Assembly: GCF_947490405.1 (NCBI RefSeq)
Contig: NZ_CANLGU010000001.1
Location: 620,001 to 684,000 of the forward strand
From: an uncultured Algibacter sp.
Lineage (GTDB): Bacteria > Bacteroidota > Bacteroidia > Flavobacteriales > Flavobacteriaceae
Direction of reading: 5' to 3'
Length of the DNA stretch: 64,000 bases
Of this stretch, positions 25,886-35,305 are shown piece by piece; within the stretch, counting starts at the first letter, position 1, and each line of letters starts with the position of its first letter. The notes under the pieces are model-generated. The model was given only the letters and a program-made list of their open reading frames with translations, did no database searches and was not told the DNA's origin. Position numbers and translations under genes: made by a program.

Positions 25886-26602
25886 CTAAAACAAACTTTT
25901 CAACTTCATAGAAATAACCCCAAAAATAGCTTCAGAAATAATACCCGAACTCAATTTAGATTCACCTCGTGTTCTATCTGTAAAAATAACAGGGACTTCA
26001 ACAATTTTAAACTTTTTTAAGTAGGCCTTAAATTTCATTTCAATTTGAAACGCATACCCAATAAATTTAACAGCATCTAAATCAATAGCTTCTAACACAT
26101 GTCTTTTATAACATACAAAACCTGCTGTTGTATCATGAATCTTCATCCCCGTAATTAATCGCACATATTTTGAGGCTAAATAAGACATTAAAACTCTTGC
26201 CATAGGCCAGTTAACAACGTTAACCCCTGTTTTATATCTAGAACCTATCGATATATCTGCACCTTCAAGATGGCAAGCATCGTAAAGTTTCAAAATATCG
26301 TTGGGATTATGAGAAAAATCGGCATCCATCTCAAAAACATAGTCATAGCCTTTTTGCAGACTCCATTTAAATCCATGAATGTAAGCCGTACCCAAGCCAG
26401 ACTTTGTTTTTCTTACTTCTAAGAATAGTCTTTCAGGGAATTTTTTTTGTAATTCTTTAACTTTTAACGCTGTTAAATCTGGTGAATTATCATCAACAAT
26501 AAGAATGTGAATATGGTCTGACTGTGATAACACCGCCTCAATTATAGCCTCAATGTTTTCAATCTCGTTATATGTTGGAATAATTACTATTGTATCTGCC
26601 AT
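25886..26602 (-). CDS. Polyprenol monophosphomannose synthase-like GT2
   Basis: 238 residues. The GT-A motifs are PTYNEIENIEAI, the nucleotide-metal DDNSPD and the DADFSHNP block, with ISIGSRY downstream. No C-terminal membrane domain, like eukaryotic DPM1. The enzyme transfers a sugar, usually mannose, from GDP-mannose to a polyprenyl phosphate carrier. It is the first gene of the dpm1-pyrC-DUF4296 operon. Confidence 0.88.
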   Translation of the reverse strand: MADTIVIIPTYNEIENIEAIIEAVLSQSDHIHILIVDDNSPDLTALKVKELQKKFPERLFLEVRKTKSGLGTAYIHGFKWSLQKGYDYVFEMDADFSHNPNDILKLYDACHLEGADISIGSRYKTGVNVVNWPMARVLMSYLASKYVRLITGMKIHDTTAGFVCYKRHVLEAIDLDAVKFIGYAFQIEMKFKAYLKKFKIVEVPVIFTDRTRGESKLSSGIISEAIFGVISMKLKSLF

Positions 26603-26723
26603 ATTACTCTCAGTACAGAAATCCTTTTATCTTTTTAGCAAATGTACATTAATCAACGTTTATTTATTTTAAATATTTGCTAATAATACATGTTAATTTT
26701 AAAAATTATAATAATTTTAACCC

Positions 26724-27371
26724 ATGCTTCGTCACATCGTTTCAAACGAAATATTTACCATACTATTGGTTTTAGGCTTAATTATTGTTGCCATTGCAAA
26801 ATTAATTTCTCCTAAACGATTTGACGATTTTATATTAGTCTTAGGTAACGACAAGTACCTTAAAATATATTCTAGAGATCAGAAGTTTTTCGATAATTTT
26901 GATGCTTTGTTATTTGCAAATTTAGTACTATCTCTTTCTGTTTTTTGCTTTATTATTTACAAAAAAATCACAGAAACATCTGATATTTCTGGAAATACCA
27001 TGTTTAAACTAACCTTTAGCATTGGAGTTTTTATTTTAATTAAAATACTTATTGAACGTTTGATTGGGAGTCTTTTTGAAATTGATAAACTTGTAGATCA
27101 ATATTTATTTCAAAAAACAAGTTTTAAAAATTATTTAGGATTGTTATTGCTACCTATTAATGCCTTACTTCTTTATAGTTTTCAGCCAACATTACCGCTT
27201 ATCTATGGTGTTATTTCGTTACTACTAATTGTTAATATCTTGGGTCTAATTAGTTCATTTAAAACGCATCAAAGTCTAATAAAGAACAACATATTCTATT
27301 TTATTTTGTATCTTTGCGCTCTTGAAATTACACCCTATGTCATTTTGTATAAGGTGTTTATTGCAAATTAA
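26724..27371 (+). CDS. DUF4271 membrane protein
   Basis: 215 residues with about six hydrophobic helices (for example IFTILLVLGLIIVAIAKLI and LLIVNILGLISSF). No catalytic motif is visible. This family is found in Bacteroidota and often lies directly before the hemD-type gene, as it does here, 20 bases apart. The function is unknown. Confidence 0.8.
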   Translation: MLRHIVSNEIFTILLVLGLIIVAIAKLISPKRFDDFILVLGNDKYLKIYSRDQKFFDNFDALLFANLVLSLSVFCFIIYKKITETSDISGNTMFKLTFSIGVFILIKILIERLIGSLFEIDKLVDQYLFQKTSFKNYLGLLLLPINALLLYSFQPTLPLIYGVISLLLIVNILGLISSFKTHQSLIKNNIFYFILYLCALEITPYVILYKVFIAN

Positions 27372-27391
27372 AAGAAAAACGACTTGCGCTT

Positions 27392-28141
27392 ATGAAAGTG
27401 AAAACCATTTTAGTATCTCAACCAGAACCTAAAATAGAGAACTCGCCCTACTTCGATTTACAAGAAAAGCAACGCGTAAAAATAGATTTCAGACCGTTTA
27501 TTCATGTAGAGGGTGTATCTGCTAAAGAGATTAGGCATCAGAAGATTGATTTAAGCAACTACACAGCTATTATTTTAACAAGTAGAAATGCTGTAGATCA
27601 CTTTTTTAGAATTGCAGAAGAAATGCGATTTAAAGTTCCAGACACAATGAAATATTTTTGTCAGTCTGAAGCTGTTGCATATTACCTACAGAAATACGTA
27701 GTTTATAGAAAACGTAAAATTTATGTTGGTAAGCGAACGTTTGCTGAACTTTCGCCTCTTATTAAAAAGTACAAAGACGAAAAATTCTTACTACCAAATA
27801 CTGATAAAGTAAAACCTGCTGTTCCGCAGATTCTTAATGATTTAGGAGTAGACTGGAAACAGGCAACGTTTTACAAAACAGTAGTTAGCGATTTATCTGA
27901 TTTAGCTGATGTCTACTACGATGTTTTAGTATTCTTTAGCCCCTCTGGAATTGAATCTTTATTCCAAAACTTTCCAGATTTTAAACAGAACGATACCCGT
28001 ATAGCTGTTTTTGGTAATACAACAATCAAAGCGGTTGAGGAAAAAGGATTACGTGTAGATATAGCTGCACCAACTCCTGAGACGCCTTCAATGACTATGG
28101 CTTTACAGAAATATATTGAAAAGGCTAATAAAGGGAAATAA
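27392..28141 (+). CDS. hemD: Uroporphyrinogen-III synthase
   Basis: 249 residues, a soluble bilobal protein. Key stretches are ILTSRNAVDHFFRIA, the Ser/Glu block with FCQSEAVAYYLQKY, and the later VLVFFSPSGIESLFQNFP. It cyclises hydroxymethylbilane to uroporphyrinogen III in haem synthesis. Sequence conservation in this family is low, but the SPSG motif and DUF4271 context support it. A strong terminator follows. Confidence 0.82.
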   Translation: MKVKTILVSQPEPKIENSPYFDLQEKQRVKIDFRPFIHVEGVSAKEIRHQKIDLSNYTAIILTSRNAVDHFFRIAEEMRFKVPDTMKYFCQSEAVAYYLQKYVVYRKRKIYVGKRTFAELSPLIKKYKDEKFLLPNTDKVKPAVPQILNDLGVDWKQATFYKTVVSDLSDLADVYYDVLVFFSPSGIESLFQNFPDFKQNDTRIAVFGNTTIKAVEEKGLRVDIAAPTPETPSMTMALQKYIEKANKGK

Positions 28142-28159
28142 AACTTTATTTAATGACAT

Positions 28160-28198
28160 AAAAAAAGCTATTCTAACAATTTAGAATAGCTTTTTTTG
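28160..28198 (+). terminator. Intrinsic terminator after hemD
   Basis: AAAAAAGCTATTCTAA pairs with TTAGAATAGCTTTTTT across a 4-base loop, ending in T run. The remaining bases to 28419 hold nothing I can identify. Confidence 0.88.
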
Positions 28199-28419
28199 GT
28201 TGAACAAATTTTTATTTTCTTTTTGATATAGAATTAGTTGTAGAACTATACCTCTATAAATTGCCACAACATAAAACCATATTCAAGATTATAGATATAA
28301 TTTAAAGATATAATAAGTATAGAAAAAAGATTTTAAACAAATTGTTTTTGAAGTTTAACCTTTTTTAATAATGAATTGATTTAATTGCATACTATCATTA
28401 AATTATTATTACATGAAAC

Positions 28420-28998
28420 CTACCATAAATCACTAACTTCTGAATACTCAATTTGCCATTTACTATTTTCCTTTTTTAATATATAAAGAACACCGTTACT
28501 ATCTAATTTACTTCTGCTAATACCTAAACCAAAAAAGACTTTTTCTTTATCTTTAGAGTAATAGAAATTTGAAAACCAAAATAAAAGGTCGAAATTTTCA
28601 AAATCTCTAGATTTTTTTATTTGGGTAGTATCTGCTAACATTATTTCATGCCCTTTTTCAGTAAATAATAATTTATCTAATTTATTTTTCTCAGAATTAA
28701 TCCCTTGCATCTCTATAATACCTTTATATTGTTTGGGAATGATTGCTTTTATTTCATCACTTGAAAAATCATATAAAGTGGGATATAAAGCTACTTTAAG
28801 TTTTACTTGTAGCAAAGAATCTCTAACTCGTTTGCTAATAACTGTTGTTATAGTATCATTTATAGCTGGTGGTGGAGGTAATGGAAATGCTTTCTTGTCT
28901 ATCATTAATGATATGATGTCGTTAACGTTTTCTTCATTAGCTTTATTTTTGCAACTAAAAATTAATAAAACAAAAAATACTATAATTAAATTTTTCAT
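28420..28998 (-). CDS. Lipoprotein of unknown function
   Basis: 192 residues. A signal sequence with lipobox IFSC (Cys16) is followed by a Pro-rich AFPLPPPPA segment, then a mixed alpha/beta domain with no motif I recognise. It is seven bases downstream of the 29006 gene on the same strand, so the two are probably one operon. No recognisable relatives elsewhere in the window. Confidence 0.75.
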   Translation of the reverse strand: MKNLIIVFFVLLIFSCKNKANEENVNDIISLMIDKKAFPLPPPPAINDTITTVISKRVRDSLLQVKLKVALYPTLYDFSSDEIKAIIPKQYKGIIEMQGINSEKNKLDKLLFTEKGHEIMLADTTQIKKSRDFENFDLLFWFSNFYYSKDKEKVFFGLGISRSKLDSNGVLYILKKENSKWQIEYSEVSDLW

Positions 28999-29005
28999 AC
29001 TTACT

Positions 29006-30709
29006 TTATTTACAAACTTGACTGTTTTGATTAGCTATAGCACGTAAATTTTGGTTAATTGTATTTTCAGCAGATGTCAATCTTTTTGAAGTATAACCAT
29101 ATTTAGTTAACCCATCCCACCCATATGCCATATAGTGGCTTAACGGGTAATTAAAGTTATCTAATTCTCGAACTGCGTTAGCTATTTGGGTTACATAGTT
29201 TTCTACCATATAATTATGATGAGCAACTTGCACCCAATTATAGTTATCATCTTGAGTATTTTCAGCCCATCCTTTATAATGAGCATATAGTTGAAATAAT
29301 CTAGGTCTATTATTTGGATTAACTCCAGATTCATACCTACTAACAAACCTGTGTATTTCCGCGTGTATTGACTCATGTAATATTAAAGCAGCAATACCTA
29401 ATCCACTCTGATTTATATCTTCTATAGTGACAACTATCTCACCTGTACTACCGATATTATCAGCATTTGTGCACGCATCATCAGTTTGTGTACAATTTCC
29501 AATTTGAAATATTAGATTGTAATTAACATCATTTATAAATTTACTTATTGTTTTTTTAAACAAATTTCCATTAGTTTGTTCCAGCTTATCATAAATACAC
29601 TTAGCCTTACCTGTTAACTTATTAATTATTTTATCATCAAAATCTATATCATCAATATTTGATCCATTTAAAAAAGACTCAAAAGCAAGTTTAGTAAAAT
29701 CCACAGCATCTTGAGGGTACTGTGTTAATAACAAGTCTAAATCACCAGAATTCATTTGATTTTCAAGAAACTCAAAAATAGTATTTTGTGTTTCCTGACT
29801 TAAACCTAAAAATAAGGTTTTCTCTATATCTGATAACTGAATATTAATAAAAGTCTTTTTCCTTTGTTCTTCTATAGATATTACATAAGGAGTACTAATA
29901 GGAGGATTATTAATTATTGAGCCTCCACCACGTCCACCAGAACCAGGTAAATTATTTGTGGAAGATGGTGTTGTATTGCTTGTGTCATTATCATAACTTT
30001 GACTACTCCCTTCATTTCCTGTATTGCTTGTTCCACTTCCATTGCTTTCGCTTCCTCCGCCTCCAGCGCAATCAAACTGTGTCCAAGTTACATATGTATC
30101 ATCCCACCCAGTCGAAGGACTATCTTCATAGGAACCAGCCCAACATGTTTCTGTTTCTATATCTATGTAAACTAAAGAATTGAGAACAACGTCTGCATCA
30201 AATTTTTCAAGATATGTCATCGAGGTCTTATCTTCAAGTTCTATAAAACTCAAATTGTTAATATTTTCTCTTTCTGAAGATGTCAAACTATAGCTGATAA
30301 TAAATGTATCATAATCATTCTTTGAGTTATTGAAAGAAAAAAACAGATTTTGAAATAAATCACTTATTTCACTATTCATTTTATAAATAGGAAATGTATA
30401 AGAATGATAGGTTCCATTGGATTTTTCTAAATATTTTGCTTCATCTGTATCTATGTAAAAATCATATTCAGCAATATAAATTGGTTTCTTTTGACTCGCT
30501 TTTGATACTCTGATATTATCTTGATCTCTGTCCTTTTTTATTGCTTTTATTTTATTTAATAAATTTGAGTTATTTGACAGTTCGCTAAACTTAACTTTGG
30601 ATATAGAATAAGGATTTGAATTGATTTCTTGTTGACTCTCTTTTTCGCAACTAAAAAAGTATAGAGCTATTAGAAATAAAAAAAGTAACGATTTGAAGTT
30701 TGAGGTCAT
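29006..30709 (-). CDS. Lipoprotein with an HExxH-type putative metalloprotease segment
   Basis: 567 residues from ATG 30709 (MTSNFKSLLFLFL), with a lipobox YFFSC (Cys21); the frame extends eight residues upstream. The N-terminal region (about 25-230) has no known motif. A Gly/Ser/Asn-rich linker (about 230-275) follows, then a C-terminal domain with LHESIHAEIHRFV, giving an HESIH zinc-type pentad near 443-447. HExxH fits a zincin active site, but the third ligand is not certain. The protein may be a lipid-anchored protease or a catalytically dead relative. It is cotranscribed with 28420 and lies in a small accessory-looking stretch. Confidence 0.65.
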   Translation of the reverse strand: MTSNFKSLLFLFLIALYFFSCEKESQQEINSNPYSISKVKFSELSNNSNLLNKIKAIKKDRDQDNIRVSKASQKKPIYIAEYDFYIDTDEAKYLEKSNGTYHSYTFPIYKMNSEISDLFQNLFFSFNNSKNDYDTFIISYSLTSSERENINNLSFIELEDKTSMTYLEKFDADVVLNSLVYIDIETETCWAGSYEDSPSTGWDDTYVTWTQFDCAGGGGSESNGSGTSNTGNEGSSQSYDNDTSNTTPSSTNNLPGSGGRGGGSIINNPPISTPYVISIEEQRKKTFINIQLSDIEKTLFLGLSQETQNTIFEFLENQMNSGDLDLLLTQYPQDAVDFTKLAFESFLNGSNIDDIDFDDKIINKLTGKAKCIYDKLEQTNGNLFKKTISKFINDVNYNLIFQIGNCTQTDDACTNADNIGSTGEIVVTIEDINQSGLGIAALILHESIHAEIHRFVSRYESGVNPNNRPRLFQLYAHYKGWAENTQDDNYNWVQVAHHNYMVENYVTQIANAVRELDNFNYPLSHYMAYGWDGLTKYGYTSKRLTSAENTINQNLRAIANQNSQVCK

Positions 30710-30950
30710 TTTAAAATAAATTTTCATAAACATATACAGTTAAGTTTAATAAATTAATTGTTTTATGCTATTAAACTTTTTTAAGAGAGAGATTTTGCTA
30801 TGAAGTAAATCTAATAAATATATTGCAAATTCCTACTTATAGTATGTGAAAAATCATATTTTTATATAGGAAAAAGTGTATTTATAATATAAAAGCCCCG
30901 TGTAAAAAGCTTCATAGAAGACACATCTTTGTTTTAAAATTCAATTTATG

Positions 30951-30974
30951 AGATTCCCGGTTTTGCAGAAATGA
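30951..30974. repeat. Decayed GATTCCC..AATGAC repeat fragment
   Basis: AGATTCCCGG followed by TTTTGCAGAAATGAC is a worn copy of the half-palindrome seen at 1157-1181 and 56925-56954. The rest of the 254-base gap (30734-30987) between the 29006 gene and pckA has no gene. Confidence 0.5.
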
Positions 30975-30987
30975 CAAATACTACAAA

Positions 30988-32604
30988 TTAAAACGCATAA
31001 CGCTGCGGACCACCACGCCTAATCTCTTCAGTACAATGCATTTCAAACTTTTTAAAATTTTCCCTAAACGCATTGGTTAATTTAAAAGCCATTTTATAAT
31101 AAGCTTCATCATCATTCCAAGTGGCTCTCGGACTTAATACACTTGTTGGCACGCCAGGACAAGTTCTTGGTTGCGCTACACCAAACACAGAATGAATATG
31201 GTAATCATCATAATTATACAACCCCAGTTTGCCTTCCAGAACCGCATTTATCATAGCTCGTGTGTATTTTAATTTCATTCGCGTTCCTACTCCATAAGGG
31301 CCTCCTGTCCAACCTGTATTTACCAACCATACATTCACACCAGCATCTATCATTTTTTTACTTAGCATTTCAGCATATTTAGCAGGATGCAATGGCATAA
31401 ATGGCGCTCCAAAACATGCTGAAAACGAAGGTTGTGGTTCTTTAACGCCTGCTTCAGTTCCAGCAACTTTAGCGGTATAACCCGATATAAAATGATACGC
31501 TGCTTGACTTGGCGTTAGTTTTGATATTGGAGGAATAACCCCAAAAGCATCAGCAGTTAAAAAGAAAATATTTTTTGGGTTTTTGCCAATTGATGGCACT
31601 TTTATATTTTCAATATGATTAATTGGGTAACTAACTCTAGTATTTTGAGTAATGGAAGTATCTTGAAAATCAACCTCTGCTTGATTATTCAAAATAACAT
31701 TTTCTAAAATCGCGCCTTTTTTTATCGCATCATAGATTTCAGGTTCATTTTCTCTAGATAAATTAATCACTTTTGCATAACAGCCACCTTCAAAATTAAA
31801 TACGCTGTTTTCGTTTGTCCAACCATGTTCATCATCACCAATTAAACTTCTATTTGGATCAGTAGATAAAGTTGTTTTACCTGTCCCAGACAACCCGAAA
31901 AAAATTGCAGTATCCTCATCTTTTCCAACATTAGCACTACAATGCATAGGCAATGTATTTTTAAATACAGGAAGTATAAAATTTAATGCAGAAAAAATAC
32001 CTTTTTTTATTTCTCCCGTATAACCTGTACCACCAATTAAAGCAATTTTTCTTGAAAAATTAAGAATCGCAAAATTGTGCTGGCGCGTTCCATCTATTTT
32101 AGCATCAGCCATAAAACCCGGAGCATTAACTATAGTCCACTCAGGATTAAAATTTTCCAATTCAGTTTCATCGGGACGCAAAAACATATTATATGCAAAC
32201 TGATTACTCCAAGGATACTCGTTAATAACACGAATACTCAATTTATAATTTTTATCTGCGCAAGCGTAACTATCTCTAACAAACAGTTCTTTTTCGGATA
32301 AATAATCTACAACCTTTGCGTACAACTCATCAAATTTTTTGGGTCCAAAAGGAATATTAATATCACCCCACCAAATACGGTCTTTGGTTATATCATCTTT
32401 AACAATAAATCTATCCTTTGGAGAGCGCCCAGTAAACTCCCCTGTATTAACGGCTAAAGCACCAGAAGATGCTTCTACCCCAAACCCTTTTTCAATTGAT
32501 GTAGCATGAAGTTCATCAGGAGATAATTGGTACTTTACTTTTGCATTTTTTATACCATATTGCTCTAACGATATCGTTTTCGTTACCTGATCATAATTTC
32601 CCAT
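30988..32604 (-). CDS. pckA: ATP-dependent phosphoenolpyruvate carboxykinase
   Basis: 538 residues, the usual length. Kinase-1a loop GLSGTGKTTLSTDP at about 238-251, kinase-2/metal segment LIGDDEHGWTNENSVFNFEG, and the substrate motif GEFTGRSPKDRFIVKD near the N-terminus. It converts oxaloacetate plus ATP to PEP and CO2, the first step of gluconeogenesis. It is monocistronic. A second, much larger PEPCK-like protein is encoded at 4454. Confidence 0.96.
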   Translation of the reverse strand: MGNYDQVTKTISLEQYGIKNAKVKYQLSPDELHATSIEKGFGVEASSGALAVNTGEFTGRSPKDRFIVKDDITKDRIWWGDINIPFGPKKFDELYAKVVDYLSEKELFVRDSYACADKNYKLSIRVINEYPWSNQFAYNMFLRPDETELENFNPEWTIVNAPGFMADAKIDGTRQHNFAILNFSRKIALIGGTGYTGEIKKGIFSALNFILPVFKNTLPMHCSANVGKDEDTAIFFGLSGTGKTTLSTDPNRSLIGDDEHGWTNENSVFNFEGGCYAKVINLSRENEPEIYDAIKKGAILENVILNNQAEVDFQDTSITQNTRVSYPINHIENIKVPSIGKNPKNIFFLTADAFGVIPPISKLTPSQAAYHFISGYTAKVAGTEAGVKEPQPSFSACFGAPFMPLHPAKYAEMLSKKMIDAGVNVWLVNTGWTGGPYGVGTRMKLKYTRAMINAVLEGKLGLYNYDDYHIHSVFGVAQPRTCPGVPTSVLSPRATWNDDEAYYKMAFKLTNAFRENFKKFEMHCTEEIRRGGPQRYAF

Positions 32605-32664
32605 AAATTCACATAAAATTATTTATTCAACAAAATTAAAACAATTATTTTAAGTATATATCAA

Positions 32665-33063
32665 TTATGTTGCCTTTTTAGACGAAATATTTATGAAATC
32701 AACAAACATAAAACCCCACGCCAAAATCAACAATAAACCCCCAATTGGTGTAATAAAACCAATAGACTTAAAGTTAAGTGAGGTTAACTCGTTGGTTGCT
32801 AACCCATAAATAGATCCTGAAAAAAACAAGACCCCAATAACCACTAAATAATAAATTGTTTTTTTAGTTTTAAGCTTTACTAAAGAGGTACTACCAAGAA
32901 ATAACAACAATAACGCATGATACATTTGATATCTAACTCCCGTCTCAAAAGTTTGTTGAAACTCAATTGAGATAAGTTCTTTTAAAGCATGAGCACCAAA
33001 AGCACCAAAAATAATACTCAAAGCACCTAATACAGTGCCAGTAATTAATATCGTTCTATTCAT
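32665..33063 (-). CDS. DUF423 membrane protein
   Basis: 132 residues with four hydrophobic helices. The N-terminal segment GALSIIFGAFGAHALKELIS and the central FETGVRYQMYHALLLL are the DUF423 (YgdD) signature. Function unknown. It is divergent from the saccharopine dehydrogenase gene and alone in its transcript. Confidence 0.85.
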   Translation of the reverse strand: MNRTILITGTVLGALSIIFGAFGAHALKELISIEFQQTFETGVRYQMYHALLLLFLGSTSLVKLKTKKTIYYLVVIGVLFFSGSIYGLATNELTSLNFKSIGFITPIGGLLLILAWGFMFVDFINISSKKAT

Positions 33064-33173
33064 TTTTATAAATTATTCGCAATAAATACATTTAATATTT
33101 ATTAATTTCGTAAAATTGAAAGCTTTTTAAGCTATTCACTAATTAAAAACAAAGTTACTTAACAAAAGGTTCT

Positions 33174-34538
33174 ATGCGAAAGATTTTAGTTATTGGTTCT
33201 GGTAAATCTACATCATATTTATTAAAATATCTGTTAGATAAATCTTTTGAAGAACAATTATTCATTACTGTTGGAGATTTATATATTAAACAGGCAAAAA
33301 AACTAATTGCTAACCATAAAAATGCAGAAGCCATAACGCTAGATGTATTTGATGAAATATCAAGAACTAACGCTATAAAAGAAGCAGATATTGTAGTTTC
33401 TATGCTACCAGCACGTTTCCATATTGAAGTTGCAAAAGATTGCGTTACCTATAAAAAAAATATGGTTACAGCATCTTATGTTAGTGAAGATATGCAAGCT
33501 CTAGATGAGCAAGCCAAAACCAACAACATCATCCTACTAAACGAAATTGGTGTAGATCCTGGAGTAGACCACATGAGTGCTATGCAAGCACTAGACCGTA
33601 TTAGAGACAAAGGCGGCAAAATAATATTGTTTGAGTCTTTTACCGGTGGGTTAATTGCTCCAGAAAGCGATGATAATTTATGGAACTATAAATTCACCTG
33701 GAATCCCAGAAATGTGGTAACTGCAGGACAAGGCGGTGCCGCTAAATTTCTACAAGAGGGCACTTACAAGTACATTCCCTATAACCGATTATTTAGGCGC
33801 ACCGAGTTTTTAGAAATTGATGATTTTGGACGTTTTGAAGTCTATGCCAATAGAGATTCTTTAAAATACCAAAACGCTTATGGTTTAGAAAACATTAAAA
33901 CTCTATACCGCGGCACTATGCGTCGCGTTGGCTTTAGTCGCGCATGGAATATTTTTGTAATTCTGGGTATGACAGATGATAGTTATACCATAAACGACAG
34001 TGAAAACATGAGCTACCGCGATTTCACAAATTCGTTTTTACCCTATAGCCCCACAGACTCTGTCGAGTTAAAGCTTCGCCATGAATTAAAAATCGATCAA
34101 GACGATATCGTTTGGGACAAACTCGTGGAACTTGATATTTTTAACCCAAACAAACCTGTAGAACTCAAAAAGGCAACACCTGCTCAAATTCTTCAAAAAA
34201 TACTAATGGATAGCTGGACCCTTTCAGATAAAGATAAAGACATGATTGTTATGTACCACAAATTTGGCTATGTTATAAACGACAAAAAACATCAAATAGA
34301 CACCAGTATGGTTGTTCTAGGCGAAGACCAAACTTACACCGCCATGGCTAAAACCGTTGGCTTACCCGTTGCCATGGGCACACTCGCTATATTAAATGGC
34401 AAAATCACCACACCAGGAGTTCAAATTCCAATTACCAAGGAAATTTACCAGCCCATTTTAAAAGAGCTAGAAACTTTTGGTATCACATTTCATGAAAAAG
34501 AAGTCCCTTATCTAGGTTATAACCCTTTAAATAATTAA
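33174..34538 (+). CDS. Saccharopine dehydrogenase (lysine/glutamate-forming family)
   Basis: 454 residues. Rossmann motif VIGSGKSTSYLLKYL at the N-terminus, NAD/NADP binding, then the saccharopine dehydrogenase C-terminal domain with EIGVDPGVDHMSAMQAL and ESFTGGLIAPESDDN. The enzyme acts at saccharopine, either in lysine synthesis or in breakdown. In flavobacteria, and with a glutaryl-CoA dehydrogenase gene at 3139, breakdown is the more likely direction, but this is an inference. The Lrp gene is downstream, behind repeat copy 3. Confidence 0.85.
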   Translation: MRKILVIGSGKSTSYLLKYLLDKSFEEQLFITVGDLYIKQAKKLIANHKNAEAITLDVFDEISRTNAIKEADIVVSMLPARFHIEVAKDCVTYKKNMVTASYVSEDMQALDEQAKTNNIILLNEIGVDPGVDHMSAMQALDRIRDKGGKIILFESFTGGLIAPESDDNLWNYKFTWNPRNVVTAGQGGAAKFLQEGTYKYIPYNRLFRRTEFLEIDDFGRFEVYANRDSLKYQNAYGLENIKTLYRGTMRRVGFSRAWNIFVILGMTDDSYTINDSENMSYRDFTNSFLPYSPTDSVELKLRHELKIDQDDIVWDKLVELDIFNPNKPVELKKATPAQILQKILMDSWTLSDKDKDMIVMYHKFGYVINDKKHQIDTSMVVLGEDQTYTAMAKTVGLPVAMGTLAILNGKITTPGVQIPITKEIYQPILKELETFGITFHEKEVPYLGYNPLNN

Positions 34539-34543
34539 TTTTT

Positions 34544-34701
34544 GGGCGTTACCACAAGGGTCGGGCTTTCCACTATATCTTTTCTGCGAAGCAGTCCCGA
34601 ACTAGTTTCGGGATCTCATGATTTAAGCCTATTTATTTTTTTTAATTAACATCAGTAATTCCAACGCTCCGCAAAAAAGGATGCCGTTTCAATCCCTAAC
34701 G
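34544..34701 (-). repeat. Flavobacterial intergenic repeat, copy 3
   Basis: Reverse orientation: starts GGGCGTTACCACAAGGGTCG and ends CAATCCCTAACG. At 158 bases it is the longest copy. Extra internal DNA holds a TCCCGAA..TTCGGGA hairpin (near 34594-34613). It lies between the saccharopine dehydrogenase stop, six bases away, and the Lrp gene. Confidence 0.8.
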
Positions 34702-34759
34702 TATTTTATAGTTTCAATTTAAAATCAAATATTTACATTTATGTTTTAAATTAAAACTC

Positions 34760-35230
34760 ATGAAACAAAAAAACAAAACCATCACCATTGATGGTATCGA
34801 TAAAAAAATATTACGAGCCCTAACCAATGATGCCAGAACCCCTATTTTAGAAATTGCCAGAAGTATAGGTATTTCTGGCGCAGCGATTCATCAACGCTTA
34901 CGAAAATTAGAAAAATCTAAACTCATTTCAGGTTCAAAATTCATTATAAATCATGAAGCTCTAGGCTTTACAACATTGGCCTTTGTTGGTATCTATCTTG
35001 ATAAAGCAGCAAACACAGATGAGGTGGTTAGAGCCTTAAAGCGTATTCCAGAAGTTTTAGAATGCCACTATACCACAGGCAATTACAGCCTGTTTATAAA
35101 ACTATTAAGTAAAGATAATTCACATTTAATGCGGTTACTCCACGAAAAAATTCAAACCATTACTGGAGTACAACGCACAGAATCACTTATTTCATTAGAC
35201 CAACAAATTGATAGACAAGTACATATATAA
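34760..35230 (+). CDS. Lrp/AsnC family transcriptional regulator
   Basis: 156 residues. The winged HTH (about 10-70) has LTNDARTPILEIARSIGIS and AIHQRLRKLEKSKLI. The C-terminal RAM/AsnC effector domain (about 75-156) has GIYLDKAANTDEVVRAL and HYTTGNYSLFIKLL. These regulators respond to amino acids. Its position next to saccharopine dehydrogenase suggests a possible link to lysine or another amino acid, separated by a repeat. It is followed by a long hairpin. Confidence 0.93.
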   Translation: MKQKNKTITIDGIDKKILRALTNDARTPILEIARSIGISGAAIHQRLRKLEKSKLISGSKFIINHEALGFTTLAFVGIYLDKAANTDEVVRALKRIPEVLECHYTTGNYSLFIKLLSKDNSHLMRLLHEKIQTITGVQRTESLISLDQQIDRQVHI

Positions 35231-35268
35231 AACATAAAATCCAAGAGTTGCTTGGATTTTATGTTTTA
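35228..35268. terminator. Long perfect hairpin shared by lrp and glyS
   Basis: TAAAACATAAAATCCAAG (35228-35245) pairs perfectly with CTTGGATTTTATGTTTTA (35251-35268): an 18-base stem with a 5-base loop. The lrp stop codon is the start of the stem. It can act as a bidirectional terminator between convergent genes. Confidence 0.7.
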
Positions 35269-35305
35269 TCTGAAATTACTACTTCCTTAATTTCATAGGT
35301 AATTC

